Shown: one piece after another, positions 24,989 through 36,519 of the stretch
How the letters are laid out: each line of letters opens with the position of its first letter
How positions within the stretch are numbered: the stretch's first letter is position 1
Assembly: GCA_963513935.1 (NCBI GenBank)
Contig: OY740773.1
Location: forward strand, 103,153,291 to 103,217,290
Length of the DNA: 64,000 nucleotides
Direction: 5' to 3'
Source of the DNA: Aphrophora alni
Lineage: Eukaryota; Arthropoda; Insecta; Hemiptera; Aphrophoridae
Translations under genes and position numbers: made by a program
The notes under the pieces: generated by a model
What the model saw: only the letters and a program-made list of their open reading frames with translations
What the model was told of the DNA's origin: nothing
The model's database searches: none

Positions 24989-27900
24989 GGCTGTTTTCTC
25001 GGTTTAATTACTCAGAAACTATAAGAGATATTTTCGATTTGAAAATACCACAGTAAAATTTGAACTTTCTTCTTTCTTCATGTAAACTTTCATATCTTTA
25101 CGATGTATAGTTAGGGAGCTACAGGCGTTTTAAAAAGGTATTGCAAGTGGCGAAACGTGAAATGTTAAAATCTGGTATTTTTATTGACATATAAGTTGCA
25201 ATAACTCTTAAACCATTTGAGATTTCGAAGTGATTTTTTCAGGGTTTATTCTCCTTTCAATTCTACATTTTTTGATACCCATATCGTTGGTTTAAAATTT
25301 TTTGATCTTTTTTGAAAAAACTTTAAACTGCAATTACTCGTAAACCCTTTGAGATTTCAAAGTTTTTTTTCTCAGGGTTTATTCTCCTTTTAATTCTGCA
25401 TCTCTCAATACCCAAAACATTGGTATTGTAAAATGTTAAAATTTTTACAAAAAATTAGATAAAAATGATAATAATATTTAAAATTTTGAAATTTCAATAG
25501 CACCAATCGACTCCAAATTTAATTCTGCTTCTTGTAAGCTATAGAAACATTCAAAAATCAAAAACTCACTTTTTCGCCTAAAAAAGTTGCAAGGGGGGTA
25601 CCTTACTGTTTTGGAAAGTTGGAAAATTGGCTGTTTTCTCGGTTTAATTACTCAGAAACTATAAGAGATATTTTCGATTTGAAAATACCACAGTAAAATT
25701 TGAACTTTCTTCTTTCTTCATGTAAACTTTCATATCTTTACGATGTATAGTTAGGGAGCTACAGGCGTTTTAAAAAGGTATTGCAAGTGGCGAAACGTGA
25801 AATGTTAAAATCTGGTATTTTTATTGACATATAAGTTGCAATAACTCTTAAACCATTTGAGATTTCGAAGTGATTTTTTCAGGGTTTATTCTCCTTTCAA
25901 TTCTACATTTTTTGATACCCATATCGTTGGTTTAAAAATTTTTTGATCTTTTTTGAAAAAACTTTAAACTGCAATTACTCGTAAACCCTTTGAGATTTCA
26001 AAGTTTTTTTTCTCAGGGTTTATTCTCCTTTTAATTCTGCATCTCTCAATACCCAAAACATTGGTATTGTAAAATGTTAAAATTTTTACAAAAAATTAGA
26101 TAAAAATGATAAAAATATTTAAAATTTTGAAATTTCAATAGCACCAATCGACTCCAAATTTAATTCTGCTTCTTGTAAGCTATAGAAACATTCAAAAATC
26201 AAAAACTCACTTTTTCGCCTAAAAAAGTTGCAAGGGGGTACCTTACTATTTTGGAAAGTTGGGAAATTGGCTGTTTTCTCGGTTTAATTACTCAGAAACT
26301 ATAAGAGATATTTTCGATTTGAAAATACCACAGTAAAATTTGAACTTTCTTCTTTCTTCATGTAAACTTTCATATCTTTACGATGTATAGTTAGGGAGCT
26401 ACAGGCGTTTTAAAAGGGTATTGCAAGTGGCGAAACGTGAAATGTTAAAATCTGGTATTTTTATTGACATATAAATTGCAATAACTCTTAAACCATTTGA
26501 GATTTCGAAGTGATTTTTTCAGGGTTTATTCTCCTTTCAATTCTACATTTTTTGATACCCATATCGTTGGTTTAAAATTTTTTGATCTTTTTTGAAAAAA
26601 CTTTAAACTGCAATTACTCGTAAACCCTTTGAGATTTCAAAGTTTTTTTTCTCAGGGTTTATTCTCCTTTTAATTCTGCATCTCTCAATACCCAAAACAT
26701 TGGTATTGTAAAATGTTAAAATTTTTACAAAAAATTAGATAAAAATGATAATAATATTTAAAATTTTGAAATTTCAATAGCACCAATCGACTCCAAATTT
26801 AATTCTGCTTCTTGTAAGCTATAGAAACATTCAAAAATCAAAAACTCACTTTTTCGCCTAAAAAAGTTGCAAGGGGGGGTACCTTACTGTTTTGGAAAGT
26901 TGGAAAATTGGCTGTTTTCTCGGTTTAATTACTCAGAAACTATAAGAGATATTTTCGATTTGAAAATACCACAGTAAAATTTGAACTTTCTTCTTTCTTC
27001 ATGTAAACTTTCATATCTTTACGATGTATAGTTAGGGAGCTACAGGCGTTTTAAAAAGGTATTGCAAGTGGCGAAACGTGAAATGTTAAAATCTGGTATT
27101 TTTATTGACATATAAATTGCAATAACTCTTAAACCATTTGAGATTTCGAAGTGATTTTTTCAGGGATTATTCTCCTTTCAATTCTACATTTTTTGATACC
27201 CATATCGTTGGTTTAAAAATTTTTTGATCTTTTTTGAAAAAACTTTAAACTACAATTACTCGTAAACCCTTTGAGATTTCAAAGTTTTTTTTCTCAGGGT
27301 TTATTCTCCTTTTAATTCTGCATCTCTCAATACCCAAAACATTGGTATTGTAAAATGTTAAAATTTTTACAAAAAATTAGATAAAAATGATAATAATATT
27401 TAAAATTTTGAAATTTCAATAGCACCAATCGACTCCAAATTTAATTCTGCTTCTTGTAAGCTATAGAAACATTCAAAAATCAAAAACTCACTTTTTCGCC
27501 TAAAAAAGTTGCAAGGGGGGTACCTTACTGTTTTGGAAAGTTGGAAAATTGGCTGTTTTCTCGGTTTAATTACTCAGAAACTATAAGAGATATTTTCGAT
27601 TTGAAAATACCACAGTAAAATTTGAACTTTCTTCTTTCTTCATGTAAACTTTCATATCTTTACGATGTATAGTTAGGGAGCTACAGGCGTTTTAAAAAGG
27701 TATTGCAAGTGGCGAAACGTGAAATGTTAAAATCTGGTATTTTTATTGACATATAAGTTGCAATAACTCTTAAACCATTTGAGATTTCGAAGTGATTTTT
27801 TCAGGGTTTATTCTCCTTTCAATTCTACATTTTTTGATACCCATATCGTTGGTTTAAAAATTTTTTGATCTTTTTTGAAAAAACTTTAAACTGCAATTAC

Positions 27901-28191
27901 TCGTAAACCCTTTGAGATTTCAAAGTTTTTTTTCTCAGGGTTTATTCTCCTTTTAATTCTGCATCTCTCAATACCCAAAACATTGGTATTGTAAAATGTT
28001 AAAATTTTTACAAAAAATTAGATAAAAATGATAATAATATTTAAAATTTTGAAATTTCAATAGCACCAATCGACTCCAAATTTAATTCTGCTTCTTGTAA
28101 GCTATAGAAACATTCAAACATCAAAAACTCACTTTTTCGCCTAAAAAAGTTGCAAGGGGGGTACCTTACTGTTTTGGAAAGTTGGAAAATT
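24989..28191. repeat. a-b-c-d-e cassette copy (M40-M44)
   Basis: Five units of 3203 bp match M2-M6 (646-3848) in class order, length and every site I scored, about 24 kb away from that copy. The cassette is followed by g-h rather than f, so the two environments differ beyond M44. Confidence 0.85.
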
Positions 28192-29471
28192 GGCTGTTTT
28201 CTCGGTTTAATTACTCAGAAACTATAAGAGATATATTCGATTTGAAAATACCACAGTAAAATTTGAACTTTCTTCTTTCTTCATGTAAACTTTCATATCT
28301 TTACGATGTATAGTTAGGGAGCTACAGGCGTTTTAAAAAGGTATTGCAAGTGGCGAAACGTGAAATGTTAAAATCTGGTATTTTTATTGACATATAAATT
28401 GCAATAACTCTTAAACCATTTGAGATTTCGAAGTGATTTTTTCAGGGATTATTCTCCTTTCAATTCTACATTTTTTGATACCCATATCGTTGGTTTAAAA
28501 ATTTTTTGATCTTTTTTGAAAAAACTTTAAACTACAATTACTCGTAAACCCTTTGAGATTTCAAAGTTTTTTTTCTCAGGGTTTATTCTCCTTTTAATTC
28601 TGCATCTCTCAATACCCAAAACATTGGTATTGTAAAATGTTAAAATTTTTACAAAAAATTAGATAAAAATGATAAAAATATTTAAAATTTTGAAATTTCA
28701 ATAGCACCAATCGACTCCAAATTTAATTCTGCTTCTTGTAAGCTATAGAAACATTCAAAAATCAAAAACTCACTTTTTCGCCTAAAAAAGTTGCAAGGGG
28801 GACCTTACTATTTTGGAAAGTTGGAAAATTGGCTGTTTTCTCGGTTTAATTACTCAGAAACTATAAGAGATATTTTCGATTTGAAAATACCACAGTAAAA
28901 TTTGAACTTTCTTCTTTCTTCATGTAAACTTTCATATCTTTACGATGTATAGTTAGGGAGCTACAGGCGTTTTAAAAAGGTATTGCAAGTGGCGAAACGT
29001 GAAATGTTAAAATCTGGTATTTTTATTGACATATAAGTTGCAATAACTCTTAAACCATTTGAGATTTCGAAGTGATTTTTTCAGGGTTTATTCTCCTTTC
29101 AATTCTACATTTTTTGATACCCATATCGTTGGTTTAAAAAATTTTTGATCTTTTTTGAAAAAACTTTAAACTGCAATTACTCGTAAACCCTTTGAGATTT
29201 CAAAGTTTTTTTTCTCAGGGTTTATTCTCCTTTTAATTCTGCATCTCTCAATACCCAAAACATTGGTATTGTAAAATGTTAAAATTTTTACAAAAAATTA
29301 GATAAAAATGATAATAATATTTAAAATTTTGAAATTTCAATAGCACCAATCGACTCCAAATTTAATTCTGCTTCTTGTAAGCTATAGAAACATTCAAACA
29401 TCAAAAACTCACTTTTTCGCCTAAAAAAGTTGCAAGGGGGGTACCTTACTGTTTTGGAAAGTTGGAAAATT
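27551..29471. repeat. e-g-h trimer copy 3 (M44-M46)
   Basis: Third copy of the trimer, again 1921 bp. M44 is shared with the a-b-c-d-e cassette, so here the two HOR modules are fused through their common class e unit. Confidence 0.85.
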
Positions 29472-31393
29472 GGCTGTTTTCTCGGTTTAATTACTCAGAA
29501 ACTATAAGAGATATTTTCGATTTGAAAATACCACAGTAAAATTTGAACTTTCTTCTTTCTTCATGTAAACTTTCATATCTTTACGATGTATAGTTAGGGA
29601 GCTACAGGCGTTTTAAAAGGGTATTGCAAGTGGCGAAACGTGAAATGTTAAAATCTGGTATTTTTATTGACATATAAGTTGCAATAACTCTTAAACCATT
29701 TGAGATTTCGAAGTGATTTTTTCAGGGTTTATTCTCCTTTCAATTCTACATTTTTTGATACCCATATCGTTGGTTTAAAAATTTTTTGATCTTTTTTGAA
29801 AAAACTTTAAACTGCAATTACTCGTAAACCCTTTGAGATTTCAAAGTTTTTTTTCTCAGGGTTTATTCTCCTTTTAATTCTGCATCTCTCAATACCCAAA
29901 ACATTGGTATTGTAAAATGTTAAAATTTTTACAAAAAATTAGATAAAAATGATAAAAATATTTAAAATTTTGAAATTTCAATAGCACCAATCGACTCCAA
30001 ATTTAATTCTGCTTCTTGTAAGCTATAGAAACATTCAAAAATCAAAAACTCACTTTTTCGCCTAAAAAAGTTGCAAGGGGGTACCTTACTATTTTGGAAA
30101 GTTGGGAAATTGGCTGTTTTCTCGGTTTAATTACTCAGAAACTATAAGAGATATTTTCGATTTGAAAATACCACAGTAAAATTTGAACTTTCTTCTTTCT
30201 TCATGTAAACTTTCATATCTTTACGATGTATAGTTAGGGAGCTACAGGCGTTTTAAAAAGGTATTGCAAGTGGCGAAACGTGAAATGTTAAAATCTGGTA
30301 TTTTTATTGACATATAAGTTGCAATAACTCTTAAACCATTTGAGATTTCGAAGTGATTTTTTCAGGGTTTATTCTCCTTTCAATTCTACATTTTTTGATA
30401 CCCATATCGTTGGTTTAAAAAATTTTTGATCTTTTTTGAAAAAACTTTAAACTGCAATTACTCGTAAACCCTTTGAGATTTCAAAGTTTTTTTTCTCAGG
30501 GTTTATTCTCCTTTTAATTCTGCATCTCTCAATACCCAAAACATTGGTATTGTAAAATGTTAAAATTTTTACAAAAAATTAGATAAAAATGATAATAATA
30601 TTTAAAATTTTGAAATTTCAATAGCACCAATCGACTCCAAATTTAATTCTGCTTCTTGTAAGCTATAGAAACATTCAAAAATCAAAAACTCACTTTTTCG
30701 CCTAAAAAAGTTGCAAGGGGGGTACCTTACTGTTTTGGAAAGTTGGAAAATTGGCTGTTTTCTCGGTTTAATTACTCAGAAACTATAAGAGATATTTTCG
30801 ATTTGAAAATACCACAGTAAAATTTGAATTTTCTTCTTTCTTCATGTAAACTTTCATATCTTTACGATGTATAGTTAGGGAGCTACAGGCGTTTTAAAAA
30901 GGTATTGCAAGTGGCGAAACGTGAAATGTTAAAATCTGGTATTTTTATTGACATATAAATTGCAATAACTCTTAAACCATTTGAGATTTCGAAGTGATTT
31001 TTTCAGGGATTATTCTCCTTTCAATTCTACATTTTTTGATACCCATATCGTTGGTTTAAAAATTTTTTGATCTTTTTTGAAAAAACTTTAAACTACAATT
31101 ACTCGTAAACCCTTTGAGATTTCAAAGTTTTTTTTCTCAGGGTTTATTCTCCTTTTAATTCTGCATCTCTCAATACCCAAAACATTGGTATTGTAAAATG
31201 TTAAAATTTTTACAAAAAATTAGATAAAAATGATAAAAATATTTAAAATTTTGAAATTTCAATAGCACCAATCGACTCCAAATTTAATTCTGCTTCTTGT
31301 AAGCTATAGAAACATTCAAAAATCAAAAACTCACTTTTTCGCCTAAAAAAGTTGCAAGGGGGGTACCTTACTGTTTTGGAAAGTTGGAAAATT
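29472..31393. repeat. Units M47-M49, M47 a j/b hybrid
   Basis: M47 has the 5' half of class j (AAAAGGGTATT with ATAAGTTGC) and the 3' end of class b (GATAAAAATATTT, G5-TACC, GTTGGG). M48 matches M36 (A6T5, TTCAAAAATC) instead of the class c unit that usually follows b. M49 is class k, as M35. Confidence 0.8.
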
Positions 31394-33316
31394 GGCTGTT
31401 TTCTCGGTTTAATTACTCAGAAACTATAAGAGATATTTTCGATTTGAAAATACCACAGTAAAATTTGAACTTTCTTCTTTCTTCATGTAAACTTTCATAT
31501 CTTTACGATGTATAGTTAGGGAGCTACAGGCGTTTTAAAAAGGTATTGCAAGTGGCGAAACGTGAAATGTTAAAATCTGGTATTTTTATTGACATATAAG
31601 TTGCAATAACTCTTAAACCATTTGAGATTTCGAAGTGATTTTTTCAGGGTTTATTCTCCTTTCAATTCTACATTTTTTGATACCCATATCGTTGGTTTAA
31701 AAAATTTTTGATCTTTTTTGAAAAAACTTTAAACTGCAATTACTCGTAAACCCTTTGAGATTTCAAAGTTTTTTTTCTCAGGGTTTATTCTCCTTTTAAT
31801 TCTGCATCTCTCAATACCCAAAACATTGGTATTGTAAAATGTTAAAATTTTTACAAAAAATTAGATAAAAATGATAATAATATTTAAAATTTTGAAATTT
31901 CAATAGCACCAATCGACTCCAAATTTAATTCTGCTTCTTGTAAGCTATAGAAACATTCAAACATCAAAAACTCACTTTTTCGCCTAAAAAAGTTGCAAGG
32001 GGGGTACCTTACTGTTTTGGAAAGTTGGAAAATTGGCTGTTTTCTCGGTTTAATTACTCAGAAACTATAAGAGATATTTTCGATTTGAAAATACCACAGT
32101 AAAATTTGAACTTTCTTCTTTCTTCATGTAAACTTTCATATCTTTACGATGTATAGTTAGGGAGCTACAGGCGTTTTAAAAGGGTATTGCAAGTGGCGAA
32201 ACGTGAAATGTTAAAATCTGGTATTTTTATTGACATATAAGTTGCAATAACTCTTAAACCATTTGAGATTTCGAAGTGATTTTTTCAGGGTTTATTCTCC
32301 TTTCAATTCTACATTTTTTGATACCCATATCGTTGGTTTAAAAATTTTTTGATCTTTTTTGAAAAAACTTTAAACTGCAATTACTCGTAAACCCTTTGAG
32401 ATTTCAAAGTTTTTTTTCTCAGGGTTTATTCTCCTTTTAATTCTGCATCTCTCAATACCCAAAACATTGGTATTGTAAAATGTTAAAATTTTTACAAAAA
32501 ATTAGATAAAAATGATAATAATATTTAAAATTTTGAAATTTCAATAGCACCAATCGACTCCAAATTTAATTCTGCTTCTTGTAAGCTATAGAAACATTCA
32601 AAAATCAAAAACTCACTTTTTCGCCTAAAAAAGTTGCAAGGGGGGTACCTTACTGTTTTGGAAAGTTGGAAAATTGGCTGTTTTCTCGGTTTAATTACTC
32701 AGAAACTATAAGAGATATTTTCGATTTGAAAATACCACAGTAAAATTTGAATTTTCTTCTTTCTTCATGTAAACTTTCATATCTTTACGATGTATAGTTA
32801 GGGAGCTACAGGCGTTTTAAAAAGGTATTGCAAGTGGCGAAACGTGAAATGTTAAAATCTGGTATTTTTATTGACATATAAGTTGCAATAACTCTTAAAC
32901 CATTTGAGATTTCGAAGTGATTTTTTCAGGGTTTATTCTCCTTTCAATTCTACATTTTTTGATACCCATATCGTTGGTTTAAAATTTTTTGATCTTTTTT
33001 GAAAAAACTTTAAACTGCAATTACTCGTAAACCCTTTGAGATTTCAAAGTTTTTTTTCTCAGGGTTTATTCTCCTTTTAATTCTGCATCTCTCAATACCC
33101 AAAACATTGGTATTGTAAAATGTTAAAATTTTTACAAAAAATTAGATAAAAATGATAATAATATTTAAAATTTTGAAATTTCAATAGCACCAATCGACTC
33201 CAAATTTAATTCTGCTTCTTGTAAGCTATAGAAACATTCAAAAATCAAAAACTCACTTTTTCGCCTAAAAAAGTTGCAAGGGGGGGTACCTTACTGTTTT
33301 GGAAAGTTGGAAAATT
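31394..33316. repeat. h-j-k'' trimer copy 1 (M50-M52)
   Basis: M50 is class h and M51 is class j. M52 has the k-type TTTGAATTTTCTTC at its 5' end, but lacks the marker pair and carries A4T6 and a G7 junction, like class c. M52 is therefore a hybrid. The order recurs at 34599-36519. Confidence 0.8.
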
Positions 33317-34598
33317 GGCTGTTTTCTCGGTTTAATTACTCAGAAACTATAAGAGATATTTTCGATTTGAAAATACCACAGTAAAATTTGAACTTTCTTC
33401 TTTCTTCATGTAAACTTTCATATCTTTACGATGTATAGTTAGGGAGCTACAGGCGTTTTAAAAAGGTATTGCAAGTGGCGAAACGTGAAATGTTAAAATC
33501 TGGTATTTTTATTGACATATAAATTGCAATAACTCTTAAACCATTTGAGATTTCGAAGTGATTTTTTCAGGGATTATTCTCCTTTCAATTCTACATTTTT
33601 TGATACCCATATCGTTGGTTTAAAAATTTTTTGATCTTTTTTGAAAAAACTTTAAACTACAATTACTCGTAAACCCTTTGAGATTTCAAAGTTTTTTTTC
33701 TCAGGGTTTATTCTCCTTTTAATTCTGCATCTCTCAATACCCAAAACATTGGTATTGTAAAATGTTAAAATTTTTACAAAAAATTAGATAAAAATGATAA
33801 TAATATTTAAAATTTTGAAATTTCAATAGCACCAATCGACTCCAAATTTAATTCTGCTTCTTGTAAGCTATAGAAACATTCAAACATCAAAAACTCACTT
33901 TTTCGCCTAAAAAAGTTGCAAGGGGGGTACCTTACTGTTTTGGAAAGTTGGAAAATTGGCTGTTTTCTCGGTTTAATTACTCAGAAACTATAAGAGATAT
34001 ATTCGATTTGAAAATACCACAGTAAAATTTGAACTTTCTTCTTTCTTCATGTAAACTTTCATATCTTTACGATGTATAGTTAGGGAGCTACAGGCGTTTT
34101 AAAAAGGTATTGCAAGTGGCGAAACGTGAAATGTTAAAATCTGGTATTTTTATTGACATATAAATTGCAATAACTCTTAAACCATTTGAGATTTCGAAGT
34201 GATTTTTTCAGGGATTATTCTCCTTTCAATTCTACATTTTTTGATACCCATATCGTTGGTTTAAAAATTTTTTGATCTTTTTTGAAAAAACTTTAAACTA
34301 CAATTACTCGTAAACCCTTTGAGATTTCAAAGTTTTTTTTCTCAGGGTTTATTCTCCTTTTAATTCTGCATCTCTCAATACCCAAAACATTGGTATTGTA
34401 AAATGTTAAAATTTTTACAAAAAATTAGATAAAAATGATAAAAATATTTAAAATTTTGAAATTTCAATAGCACCAATCGACTCCAAATTTAATTCTGCTT
34501 CTTGTAAGCTATAGAAACATTCAAAAATCAAAAACTCACTTTTTCGCCTAAAAAAGTTGCAAGGGGGGTACCTTACTGTTTTGGAAAGTTGGAAAATT
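33317..34598. repeat. Units M53-M54, M53 a d/e hybrid
   Basis: M53 has the marker pair of class d but TTCAAACATC, which elsewhere in the left domain occurs only in e and h units. A crossover between ACTACAATT and TTCAAACATC would explain it. M54 is class g except that it ends G6-TACC and ACTGTTTT. Two marker units are adjacent here. Confidence 0.78.
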
Positions 34599-36519
34599 GG
34601 CTGTTTTCTCGGTTTAATTACTCAGAAACTATAAGAGATATTTTCGATTTGAAAATACCACAGTAAAATTTGAACTTTCTTCTTTCTTCATGTAAACTTT
34701 CATATCTTTACGATGTATAGTTAGGGAGCTACAGGCGTTTTAAAAAGGTATTGCAAGTGGCGAAACGTGAAATGTTAAAATCTGGTATTTTTATTGACAT
34801 ATAAGTTGCAATAACTCTTAAACCATTTGAGATTTCGAAGTGATTTTTTCAGGGTTTATTCTCCTTTCAATTCTACATTTTTTGATACCCATATCGTTGG
34901 TTTAAAAAATTTTTGATCTTTTTTGAAAAAACTTTAAACTGCAATTACTCGTAAACCCTTTGAGATTTCAAAGTTTTTTTTCTCAGGGTTTATTCTCCTT
35001 TTAATTCTGCATCTCTCAATACCCAAAACATTGGTATTGTAAAATGTTAAAATTTTTACAAAAAATTAGATAAAAATGATAATAATATTTAAAATTTTGA
35101 AATTTCAATAGCACCAATCGACTCCAAATTTAATTCTGCTTCTTGTAAGCTATAGAAACATTCAAACATCAAAAACTCACTTTTTCGCCTAAAAAAGTTG
35201 CAAGGGGGGTACCTTACTGTTTTGGAAAGTTGGAAAATTGGCTGTTTTCTCGGTTTAATTACTCAGAAACTATAAGAGATATTTTCGATTTGAAAATACC
35301 ACAGTAAAATTTGAACTTTCTTCTTTCTTCATGTAAACTTTCATATCTTTACGATGTATAGTTAGGGAGCTACAGGCGTTTTAAAAGGGTATTGCAAGTG
35401 GCGAAACGTGAAATGTTAAAATCTGGTATTTTTATTGACATATAAGTTGCAATAACTCTTAAACCATTTGAGATTTCGAAGTGATTTTTTCAGGGTTTAT
35501 TCTCCTTTCAATTCTACATTTTTTGATACCCATATCGTTGGTTTAAAATTTTTTGATCTTTTTTGAAAAAACTTTAAACTGCAATTACTCGTAAACCCTT
35601 TGAGATTTCAAAGTTTTTTTTCTCAGGGTTTATTCTCCTTTTAATTCTGCATCTCTCAATACCCAAAACATTGGTATTGTAAAATGTTAAAATTTTTACA
35701 AAAAATTAGATAAAAATGATAATAATATTTAAAATTTTGAAATTTCAATAGCACCAATCGACTCCAAATTTAATTCTGCTTCTTGTAAGCTATAGAAACA
35801 TTCAAAAATCAAAAACTCACTTTTTCGCCTAAAAAAGTTGCAAGGGGGGTACCTTACTGTTTTGGAAAGTTGGAAAATTGGCTGTTTTCTCGGTTTAATT
35901 ACTCAGAAACTATAAGAGATATTTTCGATTTGAAAATACCACAGTAAAATTTGAATTTTCTTCTTTCTTCATGTAAACTTTCATATCTTTACGATGTATA
36001 GTTAGGGAGCTACAGGCGTTTTAAAAAGGTATTGCAAGTGGCGAAACGTGAAATGTTAAAATCTGGTATTTTTATTGACATATAAGTTGCAATAACTCTT
36101 AAACCATTTGAGATTTCGAAGTGATTTTTTCAGGGTTTATTCTCCTTTCAATTCTACATTTTTTGATACCCATATCGTTGGTTTAAAATTTTTTGATCTT
36201 TTTTGAAAAAACTTTAAACTGCAATTACTCGTAAACCCTTTGAGATTTCAAAGTTTTTTTTCTCAGGGTTTATTCTCCTTTTAATTCTGCATCTCTCAAT
36301 ACCCAAAACATTGGTATTGTAAAATGTTAAAATTTTTACAAAAAATTAGATAAAAATGATAATAATATTTAAAATTTTGAAATTTCAATAGCACCAATCG
36401 ACTCCAAATTTAATTCTGCTTCTTGTAAGCTATAGAAACATTCAAAAATCAAAAACTCACTTTTTCGCCTAAAAAAGTTGCAAGGGGGGTACCTTACTGT
36501 TTTGGAAAGTTGGAAAATT
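34599..36519. repeat. h-j'-k'' trimer copy 2 (M55-M57)
   Basis: M55 is class h. M56 is like j but with A4T6. M57 matches M52 (TTTGAATTTTCTTC, A4T6, no marker pair) but has G6. The start-to-start distance from the first copy is 3205 bp, five units. Confidence 0.8.

Noticed and set aside
14097..36519. 17-monomer HOR of ~10.9 kb (a-like units at 14097, 24989 and 35880 are 17 units apart)
   Set aside because: The unit order between them does not match: three d-e dimers at M26-M31 correspond to a single d-e at M43-M44, and M57 is only partly a-like. Equal spacing looks coincidental.
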